Positions 1-8,173 of a stretch of DNA of 64,000 nt are shown piece after piece. A model generated the notes under the pieces. It searched no databases, had not been told where the DNA came from, and was given only the letters and a program-made list of their open reading frames with translations. Position 1 is the stretch's first letter. Each line of letters begins with the position of its first letter. The stretch spans positions 4,214,001 to 4,278,000 of the forward strand of contig NZ_CP166625.1 in assembly GCF_041320595.1 (NCBI RefSeq), in the 5' to 3' direction. This DNA comes from Pleomorphomonas sp. PLEO. Its GTDB lineage: Bacteria; Pseudomonadota; Alphaproteobacteria; Rhizobiales; Pleomorphomonadaceae. The position numbers were made by a program, and so were the translations under genes.

Positions 1-422
1 AGGTTATTGACGTCACTGCGGGTCGACGCCTTGGTGTTGGCCGGCGCTAGGCCGAGACTCACCCAGATACCGCCGTGCTGAGAAGCCAGCGTCTGCAGGC
101 CGATGAGCGTAACCTGCTTGTCGCCGTTGAGGCTGGCGGAATTGGTGAAGCCGCCGAACACCTTGTCCTGCCACTTGCGGGTAAACCAGGCCTTCGAGGT
201 GGCGTCGGCAAACTTCTTGAACTGCCAGCTCGAGTTGCCCATGTAGGTCGGCGTGCCGAAGATGATGGCGTCGGCTTCGTCCAGCTTGGCCCAGCCCGCT
301 TCGCTGACATTGCCTTCGGCGTCGATGGGGACCAGATCGGCGCTAGCGCCGGCGGCGACTTCCTTGGCGACCACTTCCGTATGCCCATAACCAGAATGAT
401 AAACGATCGCGACCTTAGCCAT
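1..422 (-). CDS. Flavodoxin-fold / WrbA-like NAD(P)H-dependent oxidoreductase, C-terminus cut by window edge
   Basis: The reverse strand from 422 encodes MAKVAIVYHSGYGHTEVVAK, a flavodoxin-type FMN phosphate-binding start, followed by FGTPTYMGNSS, the second FMN loop typical of WrbA and flavodoxin-like NAD(P)H:quinone oxidoreductases. About 140 residues are present and the frame runs off the left edge, so the protein is partial. Known members bind FMN and reduce quinones or other small electron acceptors in the cytoplasm. The ATG at 420-422 is the only start that gives the complete N-terminal beta strand. It lies downstream of rnpB on the same strand with about 260 bases between them, so it probably has its own promoter. 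The exact subfamily (WrbA or a shorter flavodoxin) cannot be decided without the C-terminus. Confidence 0.8.
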   Translation of the reverse strand, partial: MAKVAIVYHSGYGHTEVVAKEVAAGASADLVPIDAEGNVSEAGWAKLDEADAIIFGTPTYMGNSSWQFKKFADATSKAWFTRKWQDKVFGGFTNSASLNGDKQVTLIGLQTLASQHGGIWVSLGLAPANTKASTRSDVNN

Positions 423-682
423 TTGTGATCTATTCCTTTTGAGGGCAATGCCCCGCTTCGATGAGCGCCGTGATGCGGCGTTTAACTGGCAGCAACTCGG
501 AGGGCCGTGATCGGTCCTTAGCAAAAGTGCTTAATCCGAATTGTGGTCATAGGAATAGTTTCGCGAGGTGACGGCTTCAAGAAAAGCCATTCCGCACCGC
601 GGTCAACATACTGTCAACTGATAGTGAACAGAAGTCCCGACGCGCCATCGGTCGGCGTCGCGTCGATGAAACAGAGAGAATT
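423..682. other. Intergenic spacer between the flavodoxin gene and rnpB
   Basis: This 260-base spacer has no convincing ORF. It must hold the flavodoxin promoter and the 3' trailer and terminator of rnpB on the reverse strand. I see no strong hairpin with a T-run. Confidence 0.5.
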
Positions 683-1063
683 CGCCAGTCGGTCTGTAAG
701 CCGGGTTCTGTGAGCGGTTTCCCGCCCGACGACCATTCATCTGGGGCGGCCGTTGCCGGACGCCTCGTGCAACCAACCCGGACGACTGGCCCGGAAACGG
801 GCTGGGCTTTCGCCCGCGTCATCCCTATTCGGTCTTGCTCCCGGTGGGGTTTACCATGCCGGTCCCGTTGCCGGTCCCGCGGTGGTCTCTTACACCACCT
901 TTTCACCCTTACCCCGGCGCACCGGGGCGGTTCGATCTCTGTGGCACTTTCCCTAAGGTCGCCCTCGCCGGGCGTTACCCGGCACCGTGTTTCCGTGGAG
1001 CCCGGACTTTCCTCCCGGACGGGCTTTCGCCACTTGTCCGCGCGGTCGTCCAACCGACTGGCG
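683..1063 (-). ncRNA. rnpB: RNase P RNA, bacterial class A
   Basis: On the reverse strand the segment has the universally conserved core of bacterial RNase P RNA: the GAGGAAAGTCCGGGCTCC block near its 5' end and the ACAGA..GGCTTACAGACC block near its 3' end. The two ends pair perfectly over 11 bases (CGCCAGTCGGT at 1063-1053 with ACCGACTGGCG at 693-683), forming helix P1 and fixing the length at about 381 nt, normal for this class. The RNA is the catalytic subunit of RNase P, which with RnpA trims 5' leaders from pre-tRNAs. Several long ORFs cross the region in four frames, but they are artefacts of its GC richness. Exact mature ends may differ by a few bases from the P1 boundaries given. Confidence 0.96.
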
Positions 1064-1068
1064 CAAGC

Positions 1069-1097
1069 CGTGTTGCACGCCCCCGCCGGAAGGTCAA
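1069..1097 (-). promoter_or_regulatory. Probable sigma-70 promoter of rnpB
   Basis: On the reverse strand TTGACC (1097-1092) is followed after exactly 17 bases by AACACG (1074-1069), a loose -10. A start 6-7 bases further on falls at the first base of helix P1 (about 1063). The fit of -35, spacing and RNA 5' end is the evidence; the -10 itself is weak. Confidence 0.55.
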
Positions 1098-1111
1098 GGT
1101 GCGAGCTATCA

Positions 1112-1156
1112 CCCGCCGGCGATTGCTTGGCTCTATCGGCCTCAATCGCCGGCGGG
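1112..1156. repeat. Perfect 14-bp inverted repeat between the transglycosylase gene and rnpB
   Basis: CCCGCCGGCGATTG (1112-1125) and its exact complement CAATCGCCGGCGGG (1143-1156) flank a 17-base spacer. The hairpin sits downstream of the reverse-strand lytic transglycosylase stop and just upstream of the rnpB promoter. It may therefore end the upstream transcript, though no T-run follows. Its right arm overlaps the dispersed repeat at 1138-1183. Confidence 0.7.
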
Positions 1157-1183
1157 CCTCCGGCCCTTGGCTTTCGCTTCGCT
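1138..1183. repeat. Dispersed intergenic repeat, copy A
   Basis: This about 46-base element starts GGCCTCAATCGCCGGCGGGC, contains the GGGCC-TCC-GGCCC hairpin and ends in a GCTTTCGCTT run. It is nearly identical to 32507-32554 (three substitutions and one inserted base by eye). Both copies lie between genes on the same strand orientation, as expected of a short dispersed chromosomal repeat family. Confidence 0.75.
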
Positions 1184-1243
1184 TTCGTCTTTCGGCAGGC
1201 CGCGCACCCGAAAGACTTACTTCGCGCGGCGCCAAAGGCGGCT

Positions 1244-1843
1244 TCAGAGCGAGGCAACGTAGGTCGTCACTTCCGAGCAGTAAGCACGTGACGTGCGGTT
1301 CATGCGCGTTGCGCCATGCCCCGCATTGTAGCGAAGAACGGTACCGCAGGTATCGCCGCCGGCCAGCTTGTAGGCCCCGGCCAAATAGGCCATTCCCCAC
1401 TTAAGGTTGGTCTCGACGTCATAAAGCCCAGCGGTCGTGCCGGTGTAGCCAAGGGCGCGAGCGGTCTGCGGCTTGATCTGCATGAGGCCGATCTCGCCGT
1501 GACGGCCACGCGCCTTGGGATTGAATCGGCTCTCGTGGCGGATCACCGCCTCGGCCAACTCAGCCGGCAAACCGGCGGCCTTTGCGTGGGCGGCGATGCG
1601 GCCGCGAAGAGTGGAACCGGGACCGCCGTTCGGAGCGGAGGTGTCGAATTTCTCGGCTGTAACCGCGTGCGATCTGTTCTTCACGCCGAACAACAGTTCG
1701 AAAATACTATCCGGCTTTTCGGCGTCGTCGACAGGGATCGGAGCATCTGCCTTGGCGGACCGGGCAGTGTCTGCCATGGCGGGCACCATAAGAGTGCCTG
1801 TAAAAAGAAGCGTGGCGGTCACAAACGTTTTGATCGGGCTCAT
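1244..1843 (-). CDS. Lytic transglycosylase, SLT domain (goose-lysozyme fold)
   Basis: The product is 199 residues. Residues 1-24 form a Sec signal peptide (basic start, hydrophobic core, AMA cleavage site). After a variable linker, residues about 85-190 are an SLT domain with the catalytic glutamate E104 in IRHESRFNPKA, the GLMQIKPQTA motif and the RYNAGHG segment near the end. Such enzymes cleave the MurNAc-GlcNAc bond with 1,6-anhydro product formation in the periplasm. The start at 1843 is chosen because the signal peptide begins there; an in-frame upstream extension to 1915 adds only low-complexity residues. The gene is followed by rnpB and preceded by the AmpD-type amidase, so two muropeptide-processing enzymes are neighbours, separated by about 150 bases. 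Confidence 0.9.
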   Translation of the reverse strand: MSPIKTFVTATLLFTGTLMVPAMADTARSAKADAPIPVDDAEKPDSIFELLFGVKNRSHAVTAEKFDTSAPNGGPGSTLRGRIAAHAKAAGLPAELAEAVIRHESRFNPKARGRHGEIGLMQIKPQTARALGYTGTTAGLYDVETNLKWGMAYLAGAYKLAGGDTCGTVLRYNAGHGATRMNRTSRAYCSEVTTYVASL

Positions 1844-1989
1844 GCGGTCTCGTTTCCATTGCCTCCCAGCGGGGCAAGGAACTGCCGGACGAATCGGGCC
1901 ATGCGGGGCCGTCAATGTGGCGCATGCCAGCCATGCGGCCGCGAAATCGTCCGCATCTTCGCCGCATTATTTGCGCAGCCAGCAAAGGA

Positions 1990-2744
1990 TCAGGCCGTCG
2001 CGGAGGCCTCGAAAGCGGCGGCTACACGGGTCAGCGTATCCATGGTCGAAGCATCGGCACGGCCGTCGATTCGGGCCGGTCGCCAGTGGCGCTGAAAGGC
2101 GCGAACGACGGTCTCTGTGCTTTCGTCGAAAATCCCGGAAAGCGGAGCGTCAAAGCCTATACCAAGGAGAAGCCGCTGGAGTTCCAGCACCTTTTCGTCC
2201 TCATCACCCCGAGCGAACGCCAAGCCGTGATCCAGCGGCGCCGGAGATACCCAAAGGCCGATGCCGAAAGCTGCGCACCACTCCCAAGGGAACAGTTCAC
2301 CCGGATCTTCCTTGCGATCGGGGGCGATATCGGAATGGGCGACGACGTGATGGGGGGGATGAAATGGCGGGAAAAGATCGAGCGGCATAGCCCGATGACC
2401 GCCTCAATCTGCCGGTCCGGAAATGGACGATATCCAAACTCATGGCCGGGATTGGCGACCTCTATGCCGATGGAGCGCGAGTTGAGGTCGGTAAGGCCCC
2501 GCCAGAAAGAACGACCGGCATGCCAGGCGCGGCGACTCTCGTCGACCAGTTGGAAAACGTGGCCGTCCTCGAACACGACGTAGTGGCTCGACACCTGCGA
2601 GCGCGGATCGCACAACCAGTCGCGAGCGCCCTCTTCCGAGCGCATGCCGGTGTAGTGAAGAACCAGATGATCGATGGCGCTGCCCGGCGGGCGATGGCCT
2701 GAATTGGGTGAAGACCAGGCGCGACCGATATCGTGAGGGCTCAT
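1990..2744 (-). pseudogene. AmpD-type N-acetylmuramoyl-L-alanine amidase with C-terminal peptidoglycan-binding domain, interrupted by a frameshift
   Basis: The first frame (2744 down to about 2352) gives an Amidase_2 domain starting MSPHDIGRAW, with the zinc histidine in VLHYTGM, the segment SSHYVVFEDG and IGIEVANPG. It then leaves the family consensus at IPP. The next frame supplies exactly what is missing: PPHHVVAHSDIAPDRKEDPG with the second zinc His and Asp, then a PG_binding_1 domain (LQRLLLGIGF to VVRAFQRHW). One extra base in the G-run at 2352-2358 (7 G) would restore a single protein of about 250 residues, normal for alphaproteobacterial AmpD homologues. The ATG at 2744 overlaps the TGA of the upstream SDR gene (ATGA), indicating translational coupling. 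Either a real loss of function, phase variation, or a homopolymer sequencing error. Confidence 0.82.
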
Positions 2745-3475
2745 TGCGGCGGCTGCAGCTTCTTCCACGAGAGCGTCGGAAAGTCGTAAAGCGCACCACT
2801 ATGTCCATCAGTTGCCTCGAGGATCGAGACGATATGAGGGGCGAGGTCGGCGGGGGTTGCGAGCGTATCCGGGTCCTCGCCGGGCATGGCCTGGGCGCGC
2901 ATGCGCGTCCTGAGCGGTCCGGGGTTGAGGAGATTGACGGCGATACCGAAGTTTTTGACTTCCTCGGCATAGGCCATGACAAGGGCGTTGAGAGCCGCCT
3001 TTGAAGCGGCATAAACGCCCCAGAAGGGCGCGCCTTTCCAGGCAGCGGCCGACGACACGAACAGACAGCGGCCGGCCTGCGACTGGCGAAGCAGCGGATC
3101 AAGCGAACGGATCAGCCGGTAATTGGCGGTGACATTGACGGCGAACGCCTGATCCCATTTCTTCGGATCGATGTGCCCCACCGGAGCAAGTCCGCCCCCC
3201 AGAAGACCGGCGTTGCCGAAGAGCGCGTCGATCCGGCCGAAACGCTGGCTCAGCGCCGCGCCGAGTTCATCGATACGCGAGGGATCGGCAAGATCGACCG
3301 GTACGAGCGAGGCAGAGCCACCGACGTCACGGATGGCGTCATCAAGTTCCTCAAGACCGCCCTGCGTGCGGGCGACGGCCACCACATGCCAACCGGCCCG
3401 GCCAAGTGCCAGCGCCGCCTCATAACCGATGCCACGCGAGGCGCCGGTTACGACCACGATGCGTTTTTCGATCAC
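2741..3475 (-). CDS. Short-chain dehydrogenase/reductase (SDR), NAD(P)-dependent
   Basis: The protein has 244 residues and the classical SDR layout: nucleotide-binding TGASRGIG at residues 10-17, DLADPS for the adenine ring, FGNAGLLGG (the NAG motif), the catalytic Ser in FVSSAAAW and the YAASK catalytic pair near residue 160, then NPGPLRT. Substrate is unknown; these cytoplasmic enzymes oxidise or reduce alcohols and ketones. I chose the GTG at 3475 because GGGGAGGAAC lies 4-10 bases before it; the frame extends to another GTG at 3496, abutting the purF stop, without a ribosome site of its own. It is the middle gene of a purF-SDR-amidase run in which stops and starts touch or overlap, so it is probably co-transcribed with purF. 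Confidence 0.9.
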   Translation of the reverse strand: MIEKRIVVVTGASRGIGYEAALALGRAGWHVVAVARTQGGLEELDDAIRDVGGSASLVPVDLADPSRIDELGAALSQRFGRIDALFGNAGLLGGGLAPVGHIDPKKWDQAFAVNVTANYRLIRSLDPLLRQSQAGRCLFVSSAAAWKGAPFWGVYAASKAALNALVMAYAEEVKNFGIAVNLLNPGPLRTRMRAQAMPGEDPDTLATPADLAPHIVSILEATDGHSGALYDFPTLSWKKLQPPQ

Positions 3476-3496
3476 CTCGTTCCTCCCCGTAGGCAC

Positions 3497-4966
3497 TCAG
3501 CCGGCGTCGGCCAGAAGCGAAAGCTGACGCACCGGGCCGGAGCCCGCGGCGTCGGTCAACGCGGTCGGATATTCGCCAGTGAAACAGGCATCGCAATACT
3601 GCGGGTGCTCATTGTCGCGAGCGGTGGAACCGACGGCGCGATAAAGGCCGTCAATCGACAGGAAGCCGAGACTGTCCACCTGGATGTAGCGCGTCATCTC
3701 CTCGATCGACATGCGCGACGCCAAAAGCTTGCCCTTCTCGGGTGTGTCGACGCCGTAGAAGCAGGAATCGGTGGTCGGCGGCGAGGCGATGCGCATGTGC
3801 ACCTCGGCCGCTCCTGCCTCGCGCATCATCTGAACGATCTTCAGCGAGGTGGTGCCGCGCACGATGCTATCGTCCACCAGCACGATGCGCTTGCCCTCAA
3901 TCACCGTGCGGTTGGCGTTGTGCTTCAGCTTCACGCCCATGTGGCGGATGGTATCGGTCGGCGCGATGAAGGTACGGCCGATATAGTGATTGCGGATGAT
4001 GCCGAAATCGAAGGGTATGCCGGATGCTTCGGCAAAACCGATGGCGGCCGGCGTGCCGCTGTCGGGCACCGGGATCACCACATCGGCATTGGCCGGCGTT
4101 TCGCGGGCAAGTTCGGCGCCGATGCGCTTTCGCACCTGGTAAACCGACGTACCGCCATAGACCGAATCCGGCCTAGCGAAATAGACATGTTCGAAGATGC
4201 AGAACCGCGACGGCCGCCGCTCGAACGGACGAAGACTCTCGATGCCGCGCTCGGTGATCACCACCATTTCGCCAGGTTCAACCTCGCGCACGAAATGGGC
4301 GCCGATGATATCCAGCGCGCAGGTCTCGGACGCGAGGATGGCGGCGCCGTCGAGGTCGCCGAGGATCAGCGGCCGGAAGCCGTAGGGATCGCGGCAACCG
4401 ATCATCTTCTCCTGGCTCATGCAGACGATGGAATAGGCACCTTCCACGGCACGTAGCGCATCGACCAGCTTATCGACCATCGCCGCCTTCTGGCTGGTGG
4501 CGACGAGGTGGAGGATCGTCTCGGTATCGGAGGTTGACTGGAAGATGGCTCCCCGGCGCTGAAGATCGCGCTGGATCGTCATGGCATTGGTCAGGTTGCC
4601 GTTGTGGGCCAGTGCAAATCCGCCGACCGACAGCTCGGCGTACAGCGGCTGAACGTTGCGAAGGCCGGAACCACCAGTGGTGGAATAGCGTGTATGGCCG
4701 ATCGCCCGATCACCTGTCAGACGGCCCAGCACCTTGGCCTTGGTGAAGTTATCACCAACAAGGCCGATGTGTCGCTCAGTGTAGAATTCCTTGCCGTCGA
4801 AAGTGGTGATGCCGGCGGCCTCCTGGCCGCGGTGCTGCAAGGCATGTAACCCCAGGGCAGCAAGCGCAGAAGCGTTTTCCACGCCGAAGACGCCGAAAAC
4901 GCCGCATTCCTCATGGAATCGATCGTCATCATCGGCAGCGAACGGGTCGAGGGTGAAATCGTCCAT
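3497..4966 (-). CDS. purF: Amidophosphoribosyltransferase (glutamine PRPP amidotransferase)
   Basis: This enzyme catalyses the first committed step of purine synthesis, PRPP plus glutamine to 5-phosphoribosylamine. The 489-residue product has an N-terminal Ntn glutaminase domain with nucleophile C21 in HEECGVFGV, implying removal of a 20-residue propeptide, and a C-terminal phosphoribosyltransferase domain with the PRPP loop IVLVDDSIVRGTTS. Cysteines in RFCIFEHVYFA, DSCFYGVD and YCDACFTG match the four ligands of the Bacillus-type 4Fe-4S enzyme, so this is the iron-sulfur, propeptide-bearing class. The ATG at 4966 is preferred over a GTG at 4981. It follows cvpA on the same strand with about 280 bases between them, the classical cvpA-purF neighbourhood, and leads into the SDR gene with no gap. 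Confidence 0.97.
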   Translation of the reverse strand: MDDFTLDPFAADDDDRFHEECGVFGVFGVENASALAALGLHALQHRGQEAAGITTFDGKEFYTERHIGLVGDNFTKAKVLGRLTGDRAIGHTRYSTTGGSGLRNVQPLYAELSVGGFALAHNGNLTNAMTIQRDLQRRGAIFQSTSDTETILHLVATSQKAAMVDKLVDALRAVEGAYSIVCMSQEKMIGCRDPYGFRPLILGDLDGAAILASETCALDIIGAHFVREVEPGEMVVITERGIESLRPFERRPSRFCIFEHVYFARPDSVYGGTSVYQVRKRIGAELARETPANADVVIPVPDSGTPAAIGFAEASGIPFDFGIIRNHYIGRTFIAPTDTIRHMGVKLKHNANRTVIEGKRIVLVDDSIVRGTTSLKIVQMMREAGAAEVHMRIASPPTTDSCFYGVDTPEKGKLLASRMSIEEMTRYIQVDSLGFLSIDGLYRAVGSTARDNEHPQYCDACFTGEYPTALTDAAGSGPVRQLSLLADAG

Positions 4967-5247
4967 GGTTGGCCTACCCACTTTCGAGATTTCATCTGAT
5001 CCCGGCTGATTGCTTCACAAGGCCGGGGATGCTGGAAGTCTGCGGCGCTCCGCATCTCCAAATATGAACCGCAAGACCCGACCCGAGCAGTCGGATTTCG
5101 CTTCGGCGACGCGTCGTTTCGATCCGCGTTCAGGAACGCCCGAAGACCGTCGCGCAGGCAGGCATATAATGCATTCGGCGCTGTCTTCAAAACGTCAAAT
5201 GCGCCGGACGGATCCGACGCATTCGCATATCGTGCTCAAACGACCGC

Positions 5248-5940
5248 TCAAGGCTTGGGTTTGGTGGTCGATTGAATGAGTTGGTCGAGGCCGTTTTGCT
5301 CGCCCTGCTTGTAGGCACCATCGCTCGGCGCGGCATTGCCAGGGGCCACGTCGCTTGGCGCAGCGTCGTCGGCCGGCGGCTGGCTTTCTTCGCCATCGGG
5401 TACAGGCGTGCCATCGTCAACGCTTGGATTCTGGAACTGGTCGAGGATCTTCTTTTCAGGATCCTCAGGCAACGCCGCCATCAGCTTGGCGCCAAGCGCA
5501 TTGAGCAGCGGCCGGGACTTGGCCTGGGCCACCCATGCCGGCTGAGACGCCTCGTCATGAATGAACCAGTTGAAGAACAGCATGCCGACGACGACCAGCA
5601 GGAGGCCGCGCGCCGCGCCAAATACGAAGCCCATCGTGCGGTCGAGCGGGCCGATACGGCTGTCGAGCACGAAGTCGGAGATGCGCATGGTGATGAAGCT
5701 GACGATGATCAGCGTAATCACGAAGACGCCACCAGCGGACGCCACCATCGCCAGCTGCTTTTGCGAAATATGCGGCTGAACGTAAGGCAACACATGACCA
5801 TAGAGGAGGAAGGCGGCGACCGCGGCAGCAACCCAGGCGGCGATCGACAGCACCTCACGCACGAAGCCACGGATCATGGCGAGCAACGCCGAGATCAGCA
5901 TGACCACGATGAGGATCCCGTCGAGTAGCGTAATCGACAT
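5248..5940 (-). CDS. cvpA: CvpA family membrane protein
   Basis: The protein is 230 residues. Four hydrophobic segments lie in the first 130 residues (around 5-25, 28-48, 63-85 and 102-125), with the family motif GFVREVLSIAAWVAA near the N-terminus. The last 70 residues are a Pro/Asp/Ala-rich, probably disordered cytoplasmic or periplasmic tail. CvpA proteins are inner-membrane proteins first known from colicin V production and commonly encoded just before purF, as here; their biochemical role is not settled. The start at 5940 gives the conserved N-terminus. The gene lies between radA and purF, all on the reverse strand. Confidence 0.92.
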   Translation of the reverse strand: MSITLLDGILIVVMLISALLAMIRGFVREVLSIAAWVAAAVAAFLLYGHVLPYVQPHISQKQLAMVASAGGVFVITLIIVSFITMRISDFVLDSRIGPLDRTMGFVFGAARGLLLVVVGMLFFNWFIHDEASQPAWVAQAKSRPLLNALGAKLMAALPEDPEKKILDQFQNPSVDDGTPVPDGEESQPPADDAAPSDVAPGNAAPSDGAYKQGEQNGLDQLIQSTTKPKP

Positions 5941-6063
5941 CTTTGCCCCTTTGGCGGCCGAAGTCCGGCCCCTGATTCCTTCACGCCGATATCGAATTAA
6001 CGGTAATGGCCCGAACTCGCAAATTCAATCAACGGACAGCTCCGACGTGGACCACCCTTCTGC

Positions 6064-7476
6064 TTATCCACCCTGCTCGCGGCGGGGGGTCGTCGCGTCG
6101 GCGGCAATGCGCGTGACGAGATCGACGAGTTGGGCGACAGCGGCGCGCTTCAAACCGGTCGGCGCCTCGCCATTTGCGAGCTTGGGGCCGACCGCCCTGG
6201 CAAAACCCAGTTTTTCAGCTTCCTTGAGACGAGCGGCGGCGTGCGCCACGGGCCGGACGGCGCCCGACAGACTCACTTCTCCGAAATAAACGCAGTCATG
6301 GCCGAGCGGAGAGCCGGCCAGCGAGGAAACCAGCGCCGCGGCGACCGCCAGATCGGCAGCCGGTTCCTGGATGCGGAGACCACCGGCAACGGCGAGATAG
6401 ACGTCATGCTGGCCAAAGCGCACCCCGCAATGGGCTTCCAGCACCGCGAGAATCATGGCGAGCCGGCTGCCATCCCAGCCGACGACGGCGCGGCGCGGCG
6501 TACCGAGCGAGGTGGGAGCCACCAACGCCTGGATCTCGACCAGCATTGGCCGTGTACCCTCCATGCCGGCAAAGACGGCGGCGCCCGCCGACGAGCCATC
6601 ACGCTCGCCCATGAAAAGTGCGGACGGGTTCGGCACTTCCCGCAAGCCGTCGCCGGTCATCTCGAACACGCCGATCTCATCGGTGGGGCCAAAGCGGTTC
6701 TTGACCGAACGCAGCACGCGGAAATGCCGGGCACCGTCGCCTTCGAAATAAAGAACGGCGTCGACCATGTGCTCGACGACTCGCGGGCCGGCGATGGAAC
6801 CATCCTTGGTGACGTGTCCAACCAAGACAACGGTGGCGCCGCTCTCCTTGGCGTAGCGAACCATCGCCTGGGCGGCGGTGCGCACCTGCGTCACCGTACC
6901 GGGCCCGGACTCGACCATCTCCGTCCACAGCGTCTGAATAGAATCTATGACGACCAGATCTGGCGTAGGACCGTCGGCAAGCGTCGTCAGGATATCCTCG
7001 ACCGAGGTCTCGGCGGCAAGAGCCACCGGCGCGTCGGAAAGGCCCAGCCGCTCGGCTCTGAGGCGCACCTGCGCCACCGCCTCTTCTCCCGAAACATAGA
7101 CGACGCGCGCGCCCTTGCGAGCCAAGGTCGCAGCCGCCTGAATGAGAAGGGTCGATTTGCCTATCCCCGGATCACCACCGACAAGCAGGGCCGATCCTCG
7201 CACGAAGCCGCCACCGGTGACGCGGTCGAGTTCGGCAATGCCGGATTCGAGGCGCGGCGTTTGAGCAATCTCGCCGGACAGCTCCACCAACGGCACGACG
7301 CGCCCCTTGCGCATCGGCCTGCCCTTCTGGCCGAAGACGCCGGAGCCAATGGCGCCGCCGCCGCCGACTTCCTCGACAAAGGAGTTCCAGCCTCCACAGG
7401 CTTCGCACTTGCCCACCCAGCGCGGACTGACAGCGCCACAGGACTGGCAGACGAATTGGGTGGTGCGCTTGGCCAT
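6064..7476 (-). CDS. radA: DNA repair protein RadA (branch-migration ATPase)
   Basis: The product has 470 residues. An N-terminal zinc ribbon has C10, C13, C24 and C27; the RecA-like ATPase core has Walker A GDPGIGKST at 101-109; the RadA-specific KNRFG motif lies in SVKNRFGPTDE; and the C-terminal third is a Lon-protease-like domain (VGWDGSRLAMILAVLEA onward). RadA extends recombination intermediates by branch migration and helps process stalled forks, together with RecA in the cytoplasm. The ATG at 7476 is chosen because it starts the zinc ribbon and has GGAG at proper spacing; a longer frame to 7701 adds non-conserved sequence. It is upstream of cvpA, separated by about 120 bases. Confidence 0.96.
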   Translation of the reverse strand: MAKRTTQFVCQSCGAVSPRWVGKCEACGGWNSFVEEVGGGGAIGSGVFGQKGRPMRKGRVVPLVELSGEIAQTPRLESGIAELDRVTGGGFVRGSALLVGGDPGIGKSTLLIQAAATLARKGARVVYVSGEEAVAQVRLRAERLGLSDAPVALAAETSVEDILTTLADGPTPDLVVIDSIQTLWTEMVESGPGTVTQVRTAAQAMVRYAKESGATVVLVGHVTKDGSIAGPRVVEHMVDAVLYFEGDGARHFRVLRSVKNRFGPTDEIGVFEMTGDGLREVPNPSALFMGERDGSSAGAAVFAGMEGTRPMLVEIQALVAPTSLGTPRRAVVGWDGSRLAMILAVLEAHCGVRFGQHDVYLAVAGGLRIQEPAADLAVAAALVSSLAGSPLGHDCVYFGEVSLSGAVRPVAHAAARLKEAEKLGFARAVGPKLANGEAPTGLKRAAVAQLVDLVTRIAADATTPRREQGG

Positions 7477-7754
7477 GACATCTCCGGTGCGGGACTCGAT
7501 CCCATCCGATAAAGCTGCGGACAGGGTTGACGAACCATGACCGAGCGTTCCTGTTTTGTCCACACAAAAAGACGTGCTTCTCCCGCGTGGCACGGGAAAA
7601 CCGCCTTCAATGCAAACACTTAAATGTTGATCGCGACCGCGAGCCGACAGGAGAGGTCTGGCGCGCCGTGACGCCTTAGTTTTGTCGTCATTAGCCAACA
7701 AACAACGCTTCTAGCGTATGTGTTCTCCCGTAGCAGGGAGCTAAGGACCGTGCC

Positions 7755-8021
7755 ATGAACCCGACCAAGACCATGATTGCCGATGCTATCCGCCGCTTCC
7801 AGATCGAGGCCACGCCGGCCTGGACCAGCCTTGCCGCGGGTGGAGACACGCCCGAACTCGATCACATCGAGGCCCATTCCAATACGATCAGCACCGTTGA
7901 TTGCCTGTTCGATGGCAGCGCAACCATCGTGCTGAAAGGTGAGCGCACCCTACCGGCGCGCATCTTCGGCCGCTTCGATTCCCGCCGCGCCGAGGTCGAT
8001 CACATCATCATCGCCGCCTGA
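7755..8021 (+). CDS. Small conserved-looking hypothetical protein, 88 residues
   Basis: The ATG at 7755 follows AAGGACC at good spacing. The product begins MNPTKTMIADAIRRF, has no signal peptide or membrane helix, and has an alternating beta pattern (ATIVLKGERTLPARIFGRF) consistent with a small mixed alpha/beta cytoplasmic protein. GC-rich third positions match neighbouring real genes. It stands alone, divergent from radA, with about 280 bases upstream for its promoter. I do not recognise the family. It is followed by a hairpin at 8030-8065. Confidence 0.7.
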   Translation: MNPTKTMIADAIRRFQIEATPAWTSLAAGGDTPELDHIEAHSNTISTVDCLFDGSATIVLKGERTLPARIFGRFDSRRAEVDHIIIAA

Positions 8022-8029
8022 GCGCCAAG

Positions 8030-8065
8030 AAAAAAGCCGACCAGCGGGCCTCCGCCGATCGGCTT
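8030..8065 (-). terminator. Rho-independent terminator, reverse strand
   Basis: AAGCCGA (8034-8040) pairs with TCGGCTT (8059-8065). On the reverse strand the stem is followed by a run of T (the A-run at 8030-8035), the right polarity to end the small membrane-protein transcript (8090-8173). It could also weaken read-through from the forward gene ending at 8021. Confidence 0.7.
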
Positions 8066-8089
8066 CCCAATGCCATGAACTGCACGATT

Positions 8090-8173
8090 TCAGATGACGC
8101 CTGCCACGATGGCGACGACGAACAGAAACGCGGCGCAGACGACGAGGGTGTTGAGGCTACGGGTTAGGCTCAT
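8090..8173 (-). CDS. Tiny single-pass membrane protein, 27 residues
   Basis: The frame begins MSLTRSLNTLVV and continues as one hydrophobic helix of about 18 residues ending VAIVAGVI. An AAGGAG ribosome site lies 7 bases before the ATG at 8173, and a terminator follows at 8030-8065. The combination of a strong Shine-Dalgarno site, a transmembrane helix, a stop and a terminator makes a real small protein likely. The frame is open upstream to 8410 but that part looks non-coding. Function is unknown; proteins of this size usually modulate a larger membrane complex. Confidence 0.65.
   Translation of the reverse strand: MSLTRSLNTLVVCAAFLFVVAIVAGVI

Noticed and set aside
577-1404. Long overlapping ORFs on both strands (up to about 220 codons) across the RNase P region
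   Set aside because: They are artefacts of GC-rich structured RNA; the rnpB core motifs and P1 pairing explain the sequence and no frame has a domain or ribosome site.
6063-6072. DnaA box (TTATCCACC) at the end of radA
   Set aside because: It is a single near-match that overlaps the radA stop codon, without a cluster or AT-rich element.
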